39,619 nt of DNA from Planctomycetota bacterium (GCA_016792805.1 JAEUHX010000028.1:1-39619), one strand, 5' to 3'. Positions 1 to 8,673 are shown, numbered from the stretch's first letter. The notes: generated from the letters alone by a model not told the origin. Numbers and translations: made by a program.

Positions 1-972
1 GATCGAGTCCTCGTCCTCGGGGTCACAATAAGCCGCCGCATCGCCGCAGACCTCGGGCATGGAGGAGACGGCAGACGTTACTGTAGGCACGCCGAGCGCC
101 TGTGCCTCGAGCGGCGGCAGGCCGAAGCCCTCGTAGAGCGACGGATACAGTAAAATGTCACAATGTTTGACGAGGTTGGCGAGGCGGTGGTCGGGGATGT
201 CGGGGTCGAGGATGACCTGGCTGCGCGCCGGAGAGCGCTCGAGGGCCTCCCAGAAATCATCACACATCCACCCGCGCTTGCCGGCAATCACCCATCGATG
301 CTTCGTTCCCTCGCGCACGAGCCGCTCGAACACGCGCAGCGCGCGCAAATGATTCTTACGCGGCTCCACCGTCCCGAGAGTCAATAGATAGGGCTTGGGA
401 TGCGGCGGCTCGACCGTCATCGGCATGTGTGGAAAATGGTCCATGCCGAGCGGCGTCACGAGCACCTTCTCGATCGGCGCTCCGCAGCGCACGACGATGT
501 CCATCGCAGCGAACTGGCTCGGCGCGAGCACGACGGCCGCCTCGTCGATCAGCGAGCGCGTCACTTTCATGAGGTTGCGCGACGCGTCCGGGCCGTGGAA
601 CGATTCGTCGACGGCGAACGAGGCGTCGAACACCGTTGCCACAATTTTTGCTTTGCGGATCGGCAGCCTCACAAAATCCGTCCGATGGAAGATGTCGCAG
701 CCGCCGATCCAATCGTCGGCACCGCGCCCGAAGATTTGGTGGCCGAGGAGAATCGCACGCCCAGGGATCCTCCGGCGGTACGCGCTGACTTGCGGGTGAT
801 TCAGCTCCCACAGGCTGCGGTCGATCTGTGGCTTCGCCCAGGAATGAGTAAAGAGCTTGAGGCGATCGCCGGGGTCCATCGCGCTGGTGAGCGACCGCGC
901 AAGCATCCGTCCATAGCGGGCGATCCCCGCGAACTGCAGCACCGCCGGCCGGTAGTCGAGCCCGATGATCAC
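1..972 (-). CDS. GT4-family glycosyltransferase (C-terminus cut by window edge)
   Basis: A retaining GT-B glycosyltransferase of the GT4 type, expected to add a sugar from a nucleotide-sugar to a cytoplasmic-face glycan intermediate. It reads through position 1 without a stop, so 324 residues are visible and the C-terminus is missing. The N-terminus (I-I-G-L-D-Y-R-P) looks like the first strand of the acceptor domain. The C-terminal half carries the GT4 signature Y-P-S-L-Y-E-G-F-G-L-P-P-L-E followed by A-Q-A-L-G-V-P-T-V, including the E-x7-E pair that binds the donor. I chose the GTG at 972 because it overlaps the TGA of the flippase gene (GTGA, 969-972), a normal translational coupling; no good ATG lies nearby. 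The neighbouring flippase suggests surface polysaccharide or lipid-linked oligosaccharide synthesis. Sugar and acceptor cannot be told from the sequence. Confidence 0.9.
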   Translation of the reverse strand, partial: MIIGLDYRPAVLQFAGIARYGRMLARSLTSAMDPGDRLKLFTHSWAKPQIDRSLWELNHPQVSAYRRRIPGRAILLGHQIFGRGADDWIGGCDIFHRTDFVRLPIRKAKIVATVFDASFAVDESFHGPDASRNLMKVTRSLIDEAAVVLAPSQFAAMDIVVRCGAPIEKVLVTPLGMDHFPHMPMTVEPPHPKPYLLTLGTVEPRKNHLRALRVFERLVREGTKHRWVIAGKRGWMCDDFWEALERSPARSQVILDPDIPDHRLANLVKHCDILLYPSLYEGFGLPPLEAQALGVPTVTSAVSSMPEVCGDAAAYCDPEDEDSI

Positions 973-2204
973 AGAACTCTGCCCCGCCTCGAAGGCCACA
1001 CATGGAGAGCGATCCAAGCGGCGCCCGCCACCGTGACCTCCGTCACCACCGAGGCCCATGCGGCGCCCACGGCGCCATATTCCGGGGTCAGCGTGAAGTT
1101 CATGAAGAGGTTCGCGAAGAGCCCCGCCAGCGATGCCCACACGGTCGCCTGCATACGCCCCTCGGCGATGAGCTGAGTAATCAAGAATCCGCCCACGTAG
1201 ATGACCGCGCTCGTGATGCACATGGGAGCCAGGACGCGCTCCGAGCTTCTATAGCTTTCGTCGAAGGCGAGCACCAGCAGCCACTCCCTCGAGAAATACA
1301 TCGCCAACCCCACCGCGACGCCGATGGCCGCCAGCCGCAAGGTCCAGCGGCGCGTGAACCGCTTCTTCTCCTCCGGATTCTCCTCGTGCAGCTTCACGAG
1401 CGCCGGCATCACCGCCGACCCGAAATACACAGCGATCAGGATCGAGAAACCCGTGAGGCGGTAGGCGGGGATGAACTTCGAGGCGGCGAGGTCGCCCGCC
1501 AGCGTCCGCGTCAGGAGCGGGTTGAGCGAATAGTACGCTTGCCTCACCACGGCGCCGAGACCGAGGGTGAGCGACTGCACAAAAAACGACGGCCGGTGGA
1601 TCGGCATGTCGCCGAGCGGCACCGTTCCGCGCACCGAGAAGGCCAGCAGAAGATTGGCGATCGCCGGGCCGCCCATGGCGGCCACCAGCATCGTGCCGGC
1701 GTCTCGATAGCCGGCGACGATCAAGAGCCAGGTCAGCACCAGCGCCGCGGCCGAGCCGAAGACGCGATAGACCTCACTGCGCAGAAAATTGATATCCGCG
1801 TGGAGCACCGCGACGTGCACTCCCGCCGCATGCGCGAAAAAGGTGAGCGACGCGAGTGCGACGAGCGCCACCTGCGGATCGCCGAGCGCGAGGGCTGTCG
1901 CCGTGCTCACCACGACCGCGATGGCCGCCGTCACGAGGCGGAATTGCACCGCCGCCCGCACGTGGGCGCGTCCCGTCTCGGGCCGCTGTGCGACGCCGCG
2001 CACGGCGGCCGAGAGCGAACCGAAGTCTACAAAGACGTCGAAGATCTGATACAGCGCGATCGTCGAGCCGTAGCGCCCGAACGCCTCTTTGTCGATGTGC
2101 ACCGCGAGGATCTTCATGATCGCGAGTGCACAGATCGCCGTGGCGACGCGCGCGGCGACCAGCAGCGCCGTGCCCCGCACGACGCGCCGGTCGTATGTGG
2201 CCAT
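969..2204 (-). CDS. Polysaccharide/lipid-linked oligosaccharide flippase (Wzx/MATE-like)
   Basis: A 411-residue polytopic membrane protein with about twelve hydrophobic segments spread over its length, as in the polysaccharide-transport branch of the MOP superfamily. It starts M-A-T-Y-D-R-R-V-V-R-G-T-A-L-L-V-A-A-R, the usual short polar lead into TM1, followed by a F-G-R-Y-G motif after the first hairpin, typical of Wzx/RfbX-like flippases. The expected role is moving undecaprenyl-linked glycans across the inner membrane. Its stop codon overlaps the start of the glycosyltransferase gene, so the two are translated together. The dehydrogenase gene upstream ends 19 bp before this start and may belong to the same transcript. 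The exact substrate is unknown. Confidence 0.85.
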   Translation of the reverse strand: MATYDRRVVRGTALLVAARVATAICALAIMKILAVHIDKEAFGRYGSTIALYQIFDVFVDFGSLSAAVRGVAQRPETGRAHVRAAVQFRLVTAAIAVVVSTATALALGDPQVALVALASLTFFAHAAGVHVAVLHADINFLRSEVYRVFGSAAALVLTWLLIVAGYRDAGTMLVAAMGGPAIANLLLAFSVRGTVPLGDMPIHRPSFFVQSLTLGLGAVVRQAYYSLNPLLTRTLAGDLAASKFIPAYRLTGFSILIAVYFGSAVMPALVKLHEENPEEKKRFTRRWTLRLAAIGVAVGLAMYFSREWLLVLAFDESYRSSERVLAPMCITSAVIYVGGFLITQLIAEGRMQATVWASLAGLFANLFMNFTLTPEYGAVGAAWASVVTEVTVAGAAWIALHVWPSRRGRVL

Positions 2205-2223
2205 AAAAGCTCGCGCGCCCGCG

Positions 2224-3267
2224 CTACTTCCGCTCGGCCGGCTGCGTCAGCAGGTCGGTCGCGCGCTGGCACACCGCGTCGGTGAACGCTGTCGTGCCGA
2301 GCGAGCCGCCGAGGTCGCGCGTGCGCTGCCCCGCGGCGATTGCATCAAATAGACCCTTCCGCAGCGCGCCCGCTGCCTTGTCCTCGCCGACGTGGCGCAG
2401 ATAGGTGGAGAAAGCCAGCAGAGCCGCCGTCGGATTCGCAATGTCTCTCCCGGCGATGTCGGGCGCCGTGCCGCCGGCAGGGTCGAAAAGTGCATTCTCC
2501 ACGACGCCGTCGGACGTGAACGAGTAGGAGGCCGAGTCGCCGAGCCCCACGGAGCCGATGAGCCCGCACGCGAGGTCGCTCAAGAAATCGCCGTATTCGT
2601 TCGGTGTAACAATAACGCGGTATGCCTCCGGCTTCATCACGAGGTGCGCCAGCAGCGCGTCGAACAGCTCTCGCCGATAGGGCACGCCCGGGTAACGCCG
2701 CGCGACGCCGTCGCACGCCTCCTCGAAGAGGCCGTCGGCCGCGCGCTGAATGGTCCATTTCGATGTCGAGACCACGCTGCAGCCGAGCTTGTTCGCAAGC
2801 CCGAACGCAAACCACGCGGCTTCTGTGCATGGTTTCTTTTCGATCACGCGCATCGACACCGCGGCATCGGTGCCGACCCGCCGCCCCGCATCGTCATAGG
2901 TGCCGCCGGTCGCGACGCGCACAATGTGAAGATCAATCGATCTCGAAAAGTGAGTAGGAATCGACGGGATCGTGGCCACCGGTCGGTAGATCACAGAAAA
3001 ATCGAGCCGCTCGCGGAGCACGGCGTTGGGGCTCTCCTTGAACGTCTCCGTCGGATATTTGATGGCACTGTGGTGGCGGCGGATCGCTTCCTCGGCCTCG
3101 TCGTAGAGCGCGTTGCCGCGGCTCTCGCGCGCGGCGCGCGAGAGATCGACCGGATGGAACTTGATCGTGACGGGGAGCGCCTCGGCGACGCGATGGATGC
3201 TGGCCGAGAGCTCGGAGGAGATCCCATCGCCGAGGACCTCGACGACGTTGTGTGTCCGCTGGGGCAT
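2224..3267 (-). CDS. Isocitrate/isopropylmalate dehydrogenase family protein, divergent
   Basis: A 347-residue member of the beta-decarboxylating dehydrogenase family (isocitrate, isopropylmalate and homoisocitrate dehydrogenases). Family marks seen: L-G-D-G-I near the N-terminus, S-P-N-A-V-L-R-E-R-L in the substrate-binding strand, a lysine before the T-D-G-L-F-like helix (A-A-D-G-L-F-E-E), the nucleotide/metal segment T-P-N-E-Y-G-D-F-L-S-D-L-A, and G-G-T-A-P-D-I-A-G then A-N-P-T-A-A-L-L near the end. The usual V-R-E-N-T-E-G segment is replaced by V-R-V-A-T-G-G, so substrate preference is uncertain. I chose the ATG at 3267 because GGAG stands five bases upstream; an in-frame ATG at 3288 has no Shine-Dalgarno and would sit only 9 bp from the divergent gene. 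It could act in the TCA cycle or in another 2-oxoacid pathway. Confidence 0.85.
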   Translation of the reverse strand: MPQRTHNVVEVLGDGISSELSASIHRVAEALPVTIKFHPVDLSRAARESRGNALYDEAEEAIRRHHSAIKYPTETFKESPNAVLRERLDFSVIYRPVATIPSIPTHFSRSIDLHIVRVATGGTYDDAGRRVGTDAAVSMRVIEKKPCTEAAWFAFGLANKLGCSVVSTSKWTIQRAADGLFEEACDGVARRYPGVPYRRELFDALLAHLVMKPEAYRVIVTPNEYGDFLSDLACGLIGSVGLGDSASYSFTSDGVVENALFDPAGGTAPDIAGRDIANPTAALLAFSTYLRHVGEDKAAGALRKGLFDAIAAGQRTRDLGGSLGTTAFTDAVCQRATDLLTQPAERK

Positions 3268-3297
3268 ATTCGCTCCGATTTGTACCATGGGGGACCT
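3268..3297. promoter_or_regulatory. Very short divergent intergenic region
   Basis: Only 30 bp separate the chosen start of the dehydrogenase gene (minus) from the start of the aspartyl protease gene (plus). It holds the ribosome-binding site of each (GGAG for the minus gene, a GGGGGA run for the plus gene). Two full promoters cannot fit, so each promoter must overlap the other gene's 5' coding region, or one of the starts lies further inside its gene. Confidence 0.45.
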
Positions 3298-4446
3298 ATG
3301 CGCTGCCTTCGCCCGGCCGCCCTTGCGGCGATTGCTACCCTCGCGGCGCTGTCGTGCTCTTCGGCGCGCTCGGCTCGCGTCTTCCTTTCGGCGGGCGAGG
3401 AGGCGGACCTTCCGGCCACCTTCGCTCGCGGGCTCATCCTCGTCGACGCGACGCTCGATGGCGCCGCCGTCGGCACGTTCCTCCTCGACACCGGCTCCGA
3501 CGTCTCGGTGATCGATCGATCCCTCGAGCAGCGGCTCCAGCTTCCGCGCGAGTCGGCCGCCATCGCGCGCGGTGCTGGCGGTTCCGTTTCGACCAGCATC
3601 GTGAAGGCGAGGAGCCTCGCCATCGGGCCGCTCACGGCGTCCGAGCCGTCGCTCCTGGTGCTCGACCTGTCGCCCTTCGAGCGCGTGGTCGGCCGTCCCA
3701 TCGCCGGCATTGCCGGGCTCGATCTGCTCGAGGGTCGCACTCTCCAGCTCGACTACGCCGCCCGGCGCGTGCGCGCCCTTGCTCCTGGGGTGCGCCCGGC
3801 GACGCAGGCGCCGTGGCAGCGGCTCGAGCGCCGCGAGAGCCTGCTGGGGCTTTCGGTGCAGCTTGGGAGCCAGCGCGTGGAGCCCCTGCTTCTCGATACG
3901 GGTATGACCGGGGCGCTGGCGCTCGACGAAGCCATCGTCGGCGCGCTCGGCGATGAAGCCCGCCGGGAGCGCGACACCGAGTGGCGCGTCAGCGTCGGCG
4001 GCGGCTCCGAGGAGCAGATCGCATCGGTCCGGTCGGTCGGCGTCGGCGGGGCGGAACTTGCGTCGGTGGACGCGGTGCTCGCGCGGCCGGCAGGCCGCTT
4101 CGCCGGAGCCGTCGGCGCGGGGCTGCTGCGCTTCTTTCGCGTCACGCTCGACCTCGCGACGGACGAGATCTCGCTCGAGCGGCTTCCCTCGGCGGCCGCC
4201 GTGGAGGGCGCGTCGGGTCTTCGCTACGAGCGCGCGCGCGGTGGACTGCGCGTGGTGGCGGTGGCCGGCGAGTCGCCCGCCGACGCGGCCGGGCTTCTGC
4301 CGGGCGACCTTGTGACGCACGTGGACGGGCTTGGAATCGGCCGGCTCGGCTGGCGCGGAATCCGCGAACGCTTCTCGTTCACCGGACGCAAATGTGAACT
4401 CACTGTGGCGCGCGGCCTTCGAGAAGTTCAGTTGTCGCTTTATTGA
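3298..4446 (+). CDS. Secreted retropepsin-like aspartyl protease with C-terminal PDZ domain
   Basis: A 382-residue exported protein. The N-terminus is a signal sequence (M-R-C-L-R-P then a hydrophobic A/L stretch) ending in A-L-S-C, a weak lipobox, so it may be a lipoprotein. Two catalytic-type motifs are present: F-L-L-D-T-G-S-D at about residue 61-68 and L-L-L-D-T-G-M-T at about 199-206. This gives two retropepsin-like lobes in one chain, as in bacterial gag-pre-aspartyl proteases. The C-terminal 75 residues look like a PDZ domain (G-L-R-V-V-A-V, then S-P-A-D-A-A-G-L-L-P-G-D-L-V-T-H-V-D-G). Family members are thought to process envelope proteins; the target here is unknown. The start has a GGGGGA run just upstream. 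The gene ends 14 bp before the repeat array. Confidence 0.85.
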   Translation: MRCLRPAALAAIATLAALSCSSARSARVFLSAGEEADLPATFARGLILVDATLDGAAVGTFLLDTGSDVSVIDRSLEQRLQLPRESAAIARGAGGSVSTSIVKARSLAIGPLTASEPSLLVLDLSPFERVVGRPIAGIAGLDLLEGRTLQLDYAARRVRALAPGVRPATQAPWQRLERRESLLGLSVQLGSQRVEPLLLDTGMTGALALDEAIVGALGDEARRERDTEWRVSVGGGSEEQIASVRSVGVGGAELASVDAVLARPAGRFAGAVGAGLLRFFRVTLDLATDEISLERLPSAAAVEGASGLRYERARGGLRVVAVAGESPADAAGLLPGDLVTHVDGLGIGRLGWRGIRERFSFTGRKCELTVARGLREVQLSLY

Positions 4447-4460
4447 GTTTGCTCGTCTCG

Positions 4461-4674
4461 CATGTGTGAAGGCCAAAGTGTAAGTTTGGCCGTAGGGCGC
4501 GGGCATTGCCCGCGACGATTCGCCGGCGCATGCGCCGGCGGATGACGCGGCGCGCTGCCCATTCCTCATCGCGCGGGGCAAGCCCCGCGCAACTTGTTCG
4601 GCGCAAGCGCCGACCCTACAGATCGAGATCTGTGCTCGCCAAGACCGACTCACGCCCCAGACCGAGCCGTCGCG
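4461..4674 (+). repeat. Palindromic tandem repeat, family 1, unit 1 (214 bp)
   Basis: First of three tandem units. Each begins with a near-identical lead (CATGTGTGAAGGCCAAAGTG) and continues with four GC-rich inverted-repeat modules, in order: GCGGGC-AT-TGCCCGC, GCCGGCGCATGCGCCGGC, CGCGGGGCAAGCCCCGCG, TCGGCGCAAGCGCCGA. It closes with a conserved tail, CGCCAAGACCGACTCACGCC. Short open frames in it are by-products of GC content. Confidence 0.9.
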
Positions 4675-4905
4675 CATGTGTGGAGGCCAAAGTGTAAGTA
4701 TGGCCGTAGGGCGCGGGCATCGCCCGCGACGATTCGCCGGCGCATGCGCCGCCGGATGAAGGACCCAACCACGGGCTCAGGCCGGCACACCAAACGCCAC
4801 CGCGCGGAGCGCGCCCTGCGGAGACCGGTCGGCGCAAGCGCCGACCCCACAGATCGAGATCTGTGCTCGCCAAGACCGACCCACGCCCCAAACCGAGCCG
4901 TCGCG
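4675..4905 (+). repeat. Palindromic tandem repeat, family 1, unit 2 (231 bp)
   Basis: Second copy, starting 214 bp after the first. The lead, the GTAGGGCGCGGGCATCGCCC module, the GCCGGCGCATGCGCCGCCGG module, the TCGGCGCAAGCGCCGACC module and the CCAAGACCGACCCACGCC tail are all kept. The stretch that holds the third module in unit 1 is replaced by diverged sequence around 4770-4830, which accounts for the different length. Confidence 0.9.
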
Positions 4906-5040
4906 CATCTGTGAAGGCCAAAGTGTAAGTTCGGCCGTAGGGGGCGGGCATCGCCCGCGACGACTCGGCGCCGCATGCGCCGCCGGATGAAGCACCGCGC
5001 TGCCCATGGCTCATCGCGCGGGGCGCGCGCCGCGCAAAAG
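4906..5040 (+). repeat. Palindromic tandem repeat, family 1, unit 3 (truncated)
   Basis: Third copy, starting CATCTGTGAAGGCCAAAGTG. It keeps the first three modules and stops at 5040, directly against the stop codon of the mscS-type gene on the other strand (5041-5043). The fourth module and the tail are missing, as if the array ends where the gene begins. Confidence 0.85.
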
Positions 5041-6123
5041 TTACTTCGTCGCCTGCTGGTGCACGACGCGCTGCGGGAACGGGATCTCGATCCCTTCGCG
5101 GTCGAAGCGCGACTTGAGGCGCTTGATGAACTCGTGCACCACGATGCCCTGCACGTCGGCGCCCTTTGCCCGAAGCATGACGCGATAGTTGACCGATGAA
5201 TCGGCAAATGTATGAAATCGCACGACCGGTTTGTGCGTCGCGACCCCCTGGGGAAGCTCCTTCATCAGCGCCTCGCCCACCTCGATCGTGATCCGCTCCA
5301 CCCTCTCGAGGTCGCTTCTATAGGAGACGCCGACCTCGATCGCGAAGGCAACCTCAGGTGCGGGATAATTGGTATTAATCACAATCATGCCGACGAGCCG
5401 GCCGTTGGGGATGGCGACCAAGTTCTCGTTGATGTCCTTGATGCGCGTCGTGCCCCAGCCGATGTCGGAGACGACGCCGCGCGCGCCCGATTCGAGCTGC
5501 ACCACGTCGCCGACGCGGATCATGCCGCCGAGCGTGACGCGCACGCCGGCGAAGAGGTCGGCCAGCGTCGGCTGCAGGCCGAGCGCAATGGCGAAGGAGC
5601 CGAACCCGAGCGCAGTGATGAGCGGCGTGATCTCGACGCCGAGATTCTGTAAGATCAGCAGGGCGCCCGTGACGAGCACGACGCCGCGCACGATGTTCTG
5701 TGCAAGGCTGGTCGTGGCGAGCGCGGTGCCGGCGCTCTTTCCGTAATGTGTCAGAAGCCCCGTGACGAGGCTCGCGGCTGCAAAAGTGAGTGATAAGAAA
5801 AAGCCCGCGATGGCCACCTTCTCGGCAAGGACGTGGTGGCTCTCGTTGATCGGCGCGAAGCGGGCGCCCACCGCGATGCCGCTGAGCAGAAACCAGATCG
5901 GAAGGTGCCGGCGAATCGCCGCCAGGACGAGGTCGTCGAGCTGAGTCTCAGTTTTCCGAAAGAGCGCCTCGAGCTTATAGACGAGGACCGAGCTGACGAG
6001 GTAGCCGAGGACCCAGCAGCCGAGCAGAAATCCAACGCTCGGGAGCCACGGCCGGATCGGCTCAAACCAGCTCGCGGCGGCCCGATGTTCCTGCAGCTGA
6101 AGCAGAGTTGCGGAGAGAAGCAT
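5041..6123 (-). CDS. MscS-family mechanosensitive ion channel
   Basis: A 360-residue small-conductance mechanosensitive channel of the inner membrane, which opens under membrane tension to release osmolytes during hypo-osmotic shock. Four hydrophobic segments are visible in the N-terminal half (about 27-48, 75-87, 100-120 and 143-160). The pore-lining helix is the Gly/Ala-rich stretch I-T-A-L-G-F-G-S-F-A-I-A-L-G-L-Q (about 165-180). After it comes the beta-domain mark G-D-V-V-Q-L then G-V-V-S-D-I-G-W-G-T-T-R-I, and the usual P-N-G-R-L motif. The alpha/beta cap ends with R-E-G-I-E-I-P-F-P-Q-R-V. Four segments rather than the three of E. coli MscS fits the larger YnaI/MscM-like members. The gene diverges from the photolyase gene. 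Confidence 0.92.
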   Translation of the reverse strand: MLLSATLLQLQEHRAAASWFEPIRPWLPSVGFLLGCWVLGYLVSSVLVYKLEALFRKTETQLDDLVLAAIRRHLPIWFLLSGIAVGARFAPINESHHVLAEKVAIAGFFLSLTFAAASLVTGLLTHYGKSAGTALATTSLAQNIVRGVVLVTGALLILQNLGVEITPLITALGFGSFAIALGLQPTLADLFAGVRVTLGGMIRVGDVVQLESGARGVVSDIGWGTTRIKDINENLVAIPNGRLVGMIVINTNYPAPEVAFAIEVGVSYRSDLERVERITIEVGEALMKELPQGVATHKPVVRFHTFADSSVNYRVMLRAKGADVQGIVVHEFIKRLKSRFDREGIEIPFPQRVVHQQATK

Positions 6124-6297
6124 CGCGGCGCGCTCTTACCTCCCGCCAGCGGATCGCGCAATGCGACCCTCCGAGCGGCGCTCGGCGGGTTCCCCCGGCG
6201 CGGGCTGCTACGGGAGGGAGCCGACCGATCCGACGGGGGTGGCCGAACTCACTCGAGCTTCATTTTTCACGGAGCGGCCGCCGGTGAACATCGCGCC

Positions 6298-7722
6298 GTG
6301 CGCATTGTTCACTGGTTTCGCAAAGACCTCCGCCTCTCCGACAACTCTGCTCTCCACCACGCCGTCCAGGACGCCAAGGGAGACGTGGTGCCGCTCTACG
6401 TCGGCGAGCCCGCGATCCTGACGCGTCCCGACATGTGCGGACGGCGCGTCCGATTTGTGCTCGACACGCTCCGCGCCCTCGAGAAGGACGTGAAGTCGGT
6501 CGGCGGAAAATTGATCTTGCGGCACGGAGACGCGGCCAAGATCGTCGCCGCCGTCGCTCGGGAGGTCGGCGCCGACGCCGTCTATTGGAACGAAGAGTAT
6601 GAACCCGCGCTGCGCGCCCGCGACCGGGCCGTCGCCGACGCCCTCGAGCGGCAGGGAACTCGATGTGTGAGATTCCACGACCGGCTTCTCGTGGCGCCCG
6701 GAGAAGTAAGGACCCAGGAGGGCAATCCCTTTACCGTATTCACGCCATTCCAGCGCGCTTGCCTGCTGGTGCCGCAGGAGGAGTCGCTGCCCCGCGTCGC
6801 CAAGCTCGCCGCCGCCCGCGCCGAGACGAGGCCCGTGGCCCGCGCTGAGGATTTGTTGCCGAAGCTGGGATTGGAGCATGGGACCGATGAGATTCCCGAT
6901 GCGGGCGAAGCCGCGGCGAAGGCGCGGTGGATTCGCTTTGCGCCGAGGCTCGCGGAGTACGCCGAGGATCGAGACCGCATGGACGTCGACGGCACGTCGC
7001 GCCTTTCGATCGACTTGAAGTTCGGCACCATCTCCCCGCGCACGCTCGCGGCGTTGGTTTTCGCGGCGGCCAAGGAGAAGCCCGCGGCGCGCAAGGGCGC
7101 GGAGAAATATGTGAGCGAAATGCGCTGGCGCGATTTTTATGCACATGTGCTTTTTCACTTTCCACACGTCGAGAAGCGCTCCTTCCGCCCCGAGTATGAT
7201 TCGCTACGTTGGGAGGAAAATCCGCGTCACCTCGAGGCATGGATTGAAGGGCGAACGGGTTACCCGGTCGTCGACGCCGCGATGCGATGCCTGCGCGCCA
7301 CGGGATGGATGCACAATCGCGCGCGGATGATTGTGGCTTCCTTCCTCGTGAAGGACCTCGGGCTCGATTGGCGGCAAGGCGAGCGCCATTTCATGCGGGA
7401 GCTCCTCGATGGCGACCTCGCGAGCAACAACGGCGGCTGGCAGTGGGCGGCTTCGACGGGCACCGACGCGGCGCCCTACTTCCGCATCTTCAATCCGGTG
7501 CTCCAAGGAAAGAAATTCGACCCGGACGGTGCGTTCGTGAAAAAGTGGATTCCCGAGCTTGCTGGAGTTCCCGGCGATCGGATCCACGCGCCATGGGAGC
7601 TCACGCCGATCGAGCTGGCGGCAGCCCGCGTCACGCTCGGCAAGAGTTACCCCAAGCCCATCGTCGATCACGGCGAAGCGCGAGGCCGCACGATGGCGCG
7701 CTTCGCGGCCGTAAAGGGATAA
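6298..7722 (+). CDS. phrB: Deoxyribodipyrimidine photolyase (class I CPD photolyase)
   Basis: A 474-residue flavoprotein that repairs cyclobutane pyrimidine dimers in DNA using blue light. The N-terminal antenna domain begins V-R-I-V-H-W-F-R-K-D-L-R-L-S-D-N, the standard photolyase opening. The C-terminal FAD domain has E-M-R-W-R-D-F-Y, T-G-Y-P-V-V-D-A-A-M-R, W-M-H-N-R-A-R-M, D-W-R-Q-G-E-R-H-F and the signature N-N-G-G-W-Q-W-A-A-S-T-G-T-D-A-A-P-Y-F-R-I-F-N-P, very close to E. coli PhrB. The tryptophans expected for electron transfer to FAD are in place. The reading frame is open far upstream, but homology starts at the GTG at 6298, which has GGTGA ten bases before it. The gene is convergent with the pta-like gene, with a 6-bp gap and no room for a separate terminator. 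Confidence 0.95.
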   Translation: MRIVHWFRKDLRLSDNSALHHAVQDAKGDVVPLYVGEPAILTRPDMCGRRVRFVLDTLRALEKDVKSVGGKLILRHGDAAKIVAAVAREVGADAVYWNEEYEPALRARDRAVADALERQGTRCVRFHDRLLVAPGEVRTQEGNPFTVFTPFQRACLLVPQEESLPRVAKLAAARAETRPVARAEDLLPKLGLEHGTDEIPDAGEAAAKARWIRFAPRLAEYAEDRDRMDVDGTSRLSIDLKFGTISPRTLAALVFAAAKEKPAARKGAEKYVSEMRWRDFYAHVLFHFPHVEKRSFRPEYDSLRWEENPRHLEAWIEGRTGYPVVDAAMRCLRATGWMHNRARMIVASFLVKDLGLDWRQGERHFMRELLDGDLASNNGGWQWAASTGTDAAPYFRIFNPVLQGKKFDPDGAFVKKWIPELAGVPGDRIHAPWELTPIELAAARVTLGKSYPKPIVDHGEARGRTMARFAAVKG

Positions 7723-7728
7723 CTGATT

Positions 7729-8673
7729 TCAACACATCAGCGCAGCGATGGCGGCGACGTCGGCGATGTCGTCGGCGGAGCAGCCGCGCGAGAGATCCAT
7801 GAAAGGCTTTGCGAGCCCCTGTACAAGCGGGCCGAGCGCGCGGGCGCCAGCGAGCCTTTCTGTGAGCTTGTAAGCGATGTTTCCGGAGTCGAGGTCGGGA
7901 AACACGAGCACGTTGGCGCGGCCCGCCACGGGTGACCCCGGGGCCTTGCGCGCCGCCACGGCAGGCACGAGCGCTGCGTCGCCCTGGAGCTCTCCGTCTA
8001 TCTGGAGTGCGGGTGCGGCGGCCCGCACGCGCGCCAGCGCGGCGCGCACCTTGTCGACCCGCGGATGCTCCGCGGAGCCTTTTGTTGAGAATGACAACAA
8101 AGCGACGCACGGCTCCTCGCCCGTCAGGGCGCGATGGGTGGCGGCCGTCGAGATGGCGATGGACGCGAGCTGATCGGCGTCGGGATCCGGCACGACACCA
8201 CAATCGCCATAAGTAAGAACGCGATCGGGGAAGACCATCGCGAAGGAGCTGCTCACGACGGAGCAGCCCGGCGCCGTGCCGATGCACCAAATTGCCGCCC
8301 GCAGCACCGCGGCCGTCGTGGCGAGGGAGCCGCTCACGGCGCCGTCGGCCGCGCCCGTCGCGACGAGCGCCGCGCCGAAGAGAAGCGGGTTGCGAACGGC
8401 CTCGGCCGCCTGCGACTCGGTCATCCCCTTCTCGCGCCGCCGCTCGAAGAGGTGGCGCGCCAGCCCGTCGGCCGGCGCGTTTGCCGGGTCGATGCGTTCG
8501 ATGCCGGGCACGTCACACTCGCGGCCGCCCAGCAGAATCGGCTCCACGGTGCCCTCGCGGCGCAAGCGCACTGCCGCCGCGCGTACGCGCTCGTCGTGCG
8601 CCTCCGGAAAGACGATGCGTCGGCGGCGCGCGCGGGCGCGCTCATGGAGAGAGGTCAAGAAATCGGGCACCAC
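7729..8673 (-). CDS. pta: Phosphate acetyltransferase (short Pta type)
   Basis: A 314-residue acyltransferase of the PTA/PTB family, which interconverts acetyl-CoA and acetyl phosphate in the cytoplasm. Family marks: [12 protein letters not shown] near the N-terminus, [59 protein letters not shown] and [16 protein letters not shown]. The length is close to the usual 320-330 of the short form without the N-terminal regulatory domain. The start is a GTG at 8673 followed by a second GTG; either could be used. Phosphate butyryltransferase is a relative and cannot be fully excluded. No acetate kinase is in the window. Confidence 0.9.
   Translation of the reverse strand: MVPDFLTSLHERARARRRRIVFPEAHDERVRAAAVRLRREGTVEPILLGGRECDVPGIERIDPANAPADGLARHLFERRREKGMTESQAAEAVRNPLLFGAALVATGAADGAVSGSLATTAAVLRAAIWCIGTAPGCSVVSSSFAMVFPDRVLTYGDCGVVPDPDADQLASIAISTAATHRALTGEEPCVALLSFSTKGSAEHPRVDKVRAALARVRAAAPALQIDGELQGDAALVPAVAARKAPGSPVAGRANVLVFPDLDSGNIAYKLTERLAGARALGPLVQGLAKPFMDLSRGCSADDIADVAAIAALMC

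Noticed and set aside
356..1003. Minus-strand reading frame of 215 codons at the left edge
   Set aside because: It is out of frame with the glycosyltransferase, which runs through the same bases with clear GT4 motifs.
1002..2285. Long plus-strand reading frame opposite the flippase gene
   Set aside because: Its product is Arg/His/Glu-rich low complexity, with no family match, whereas the minus strand gives a clear membrane protein. It is a GC-driven shadow.
4460..5030. Small proteins encoded in the family 1 array
   Set aside because: The frames consist of repeat translation, on both strands, with Arg-rich products and no consistent start; they reflect GC content.
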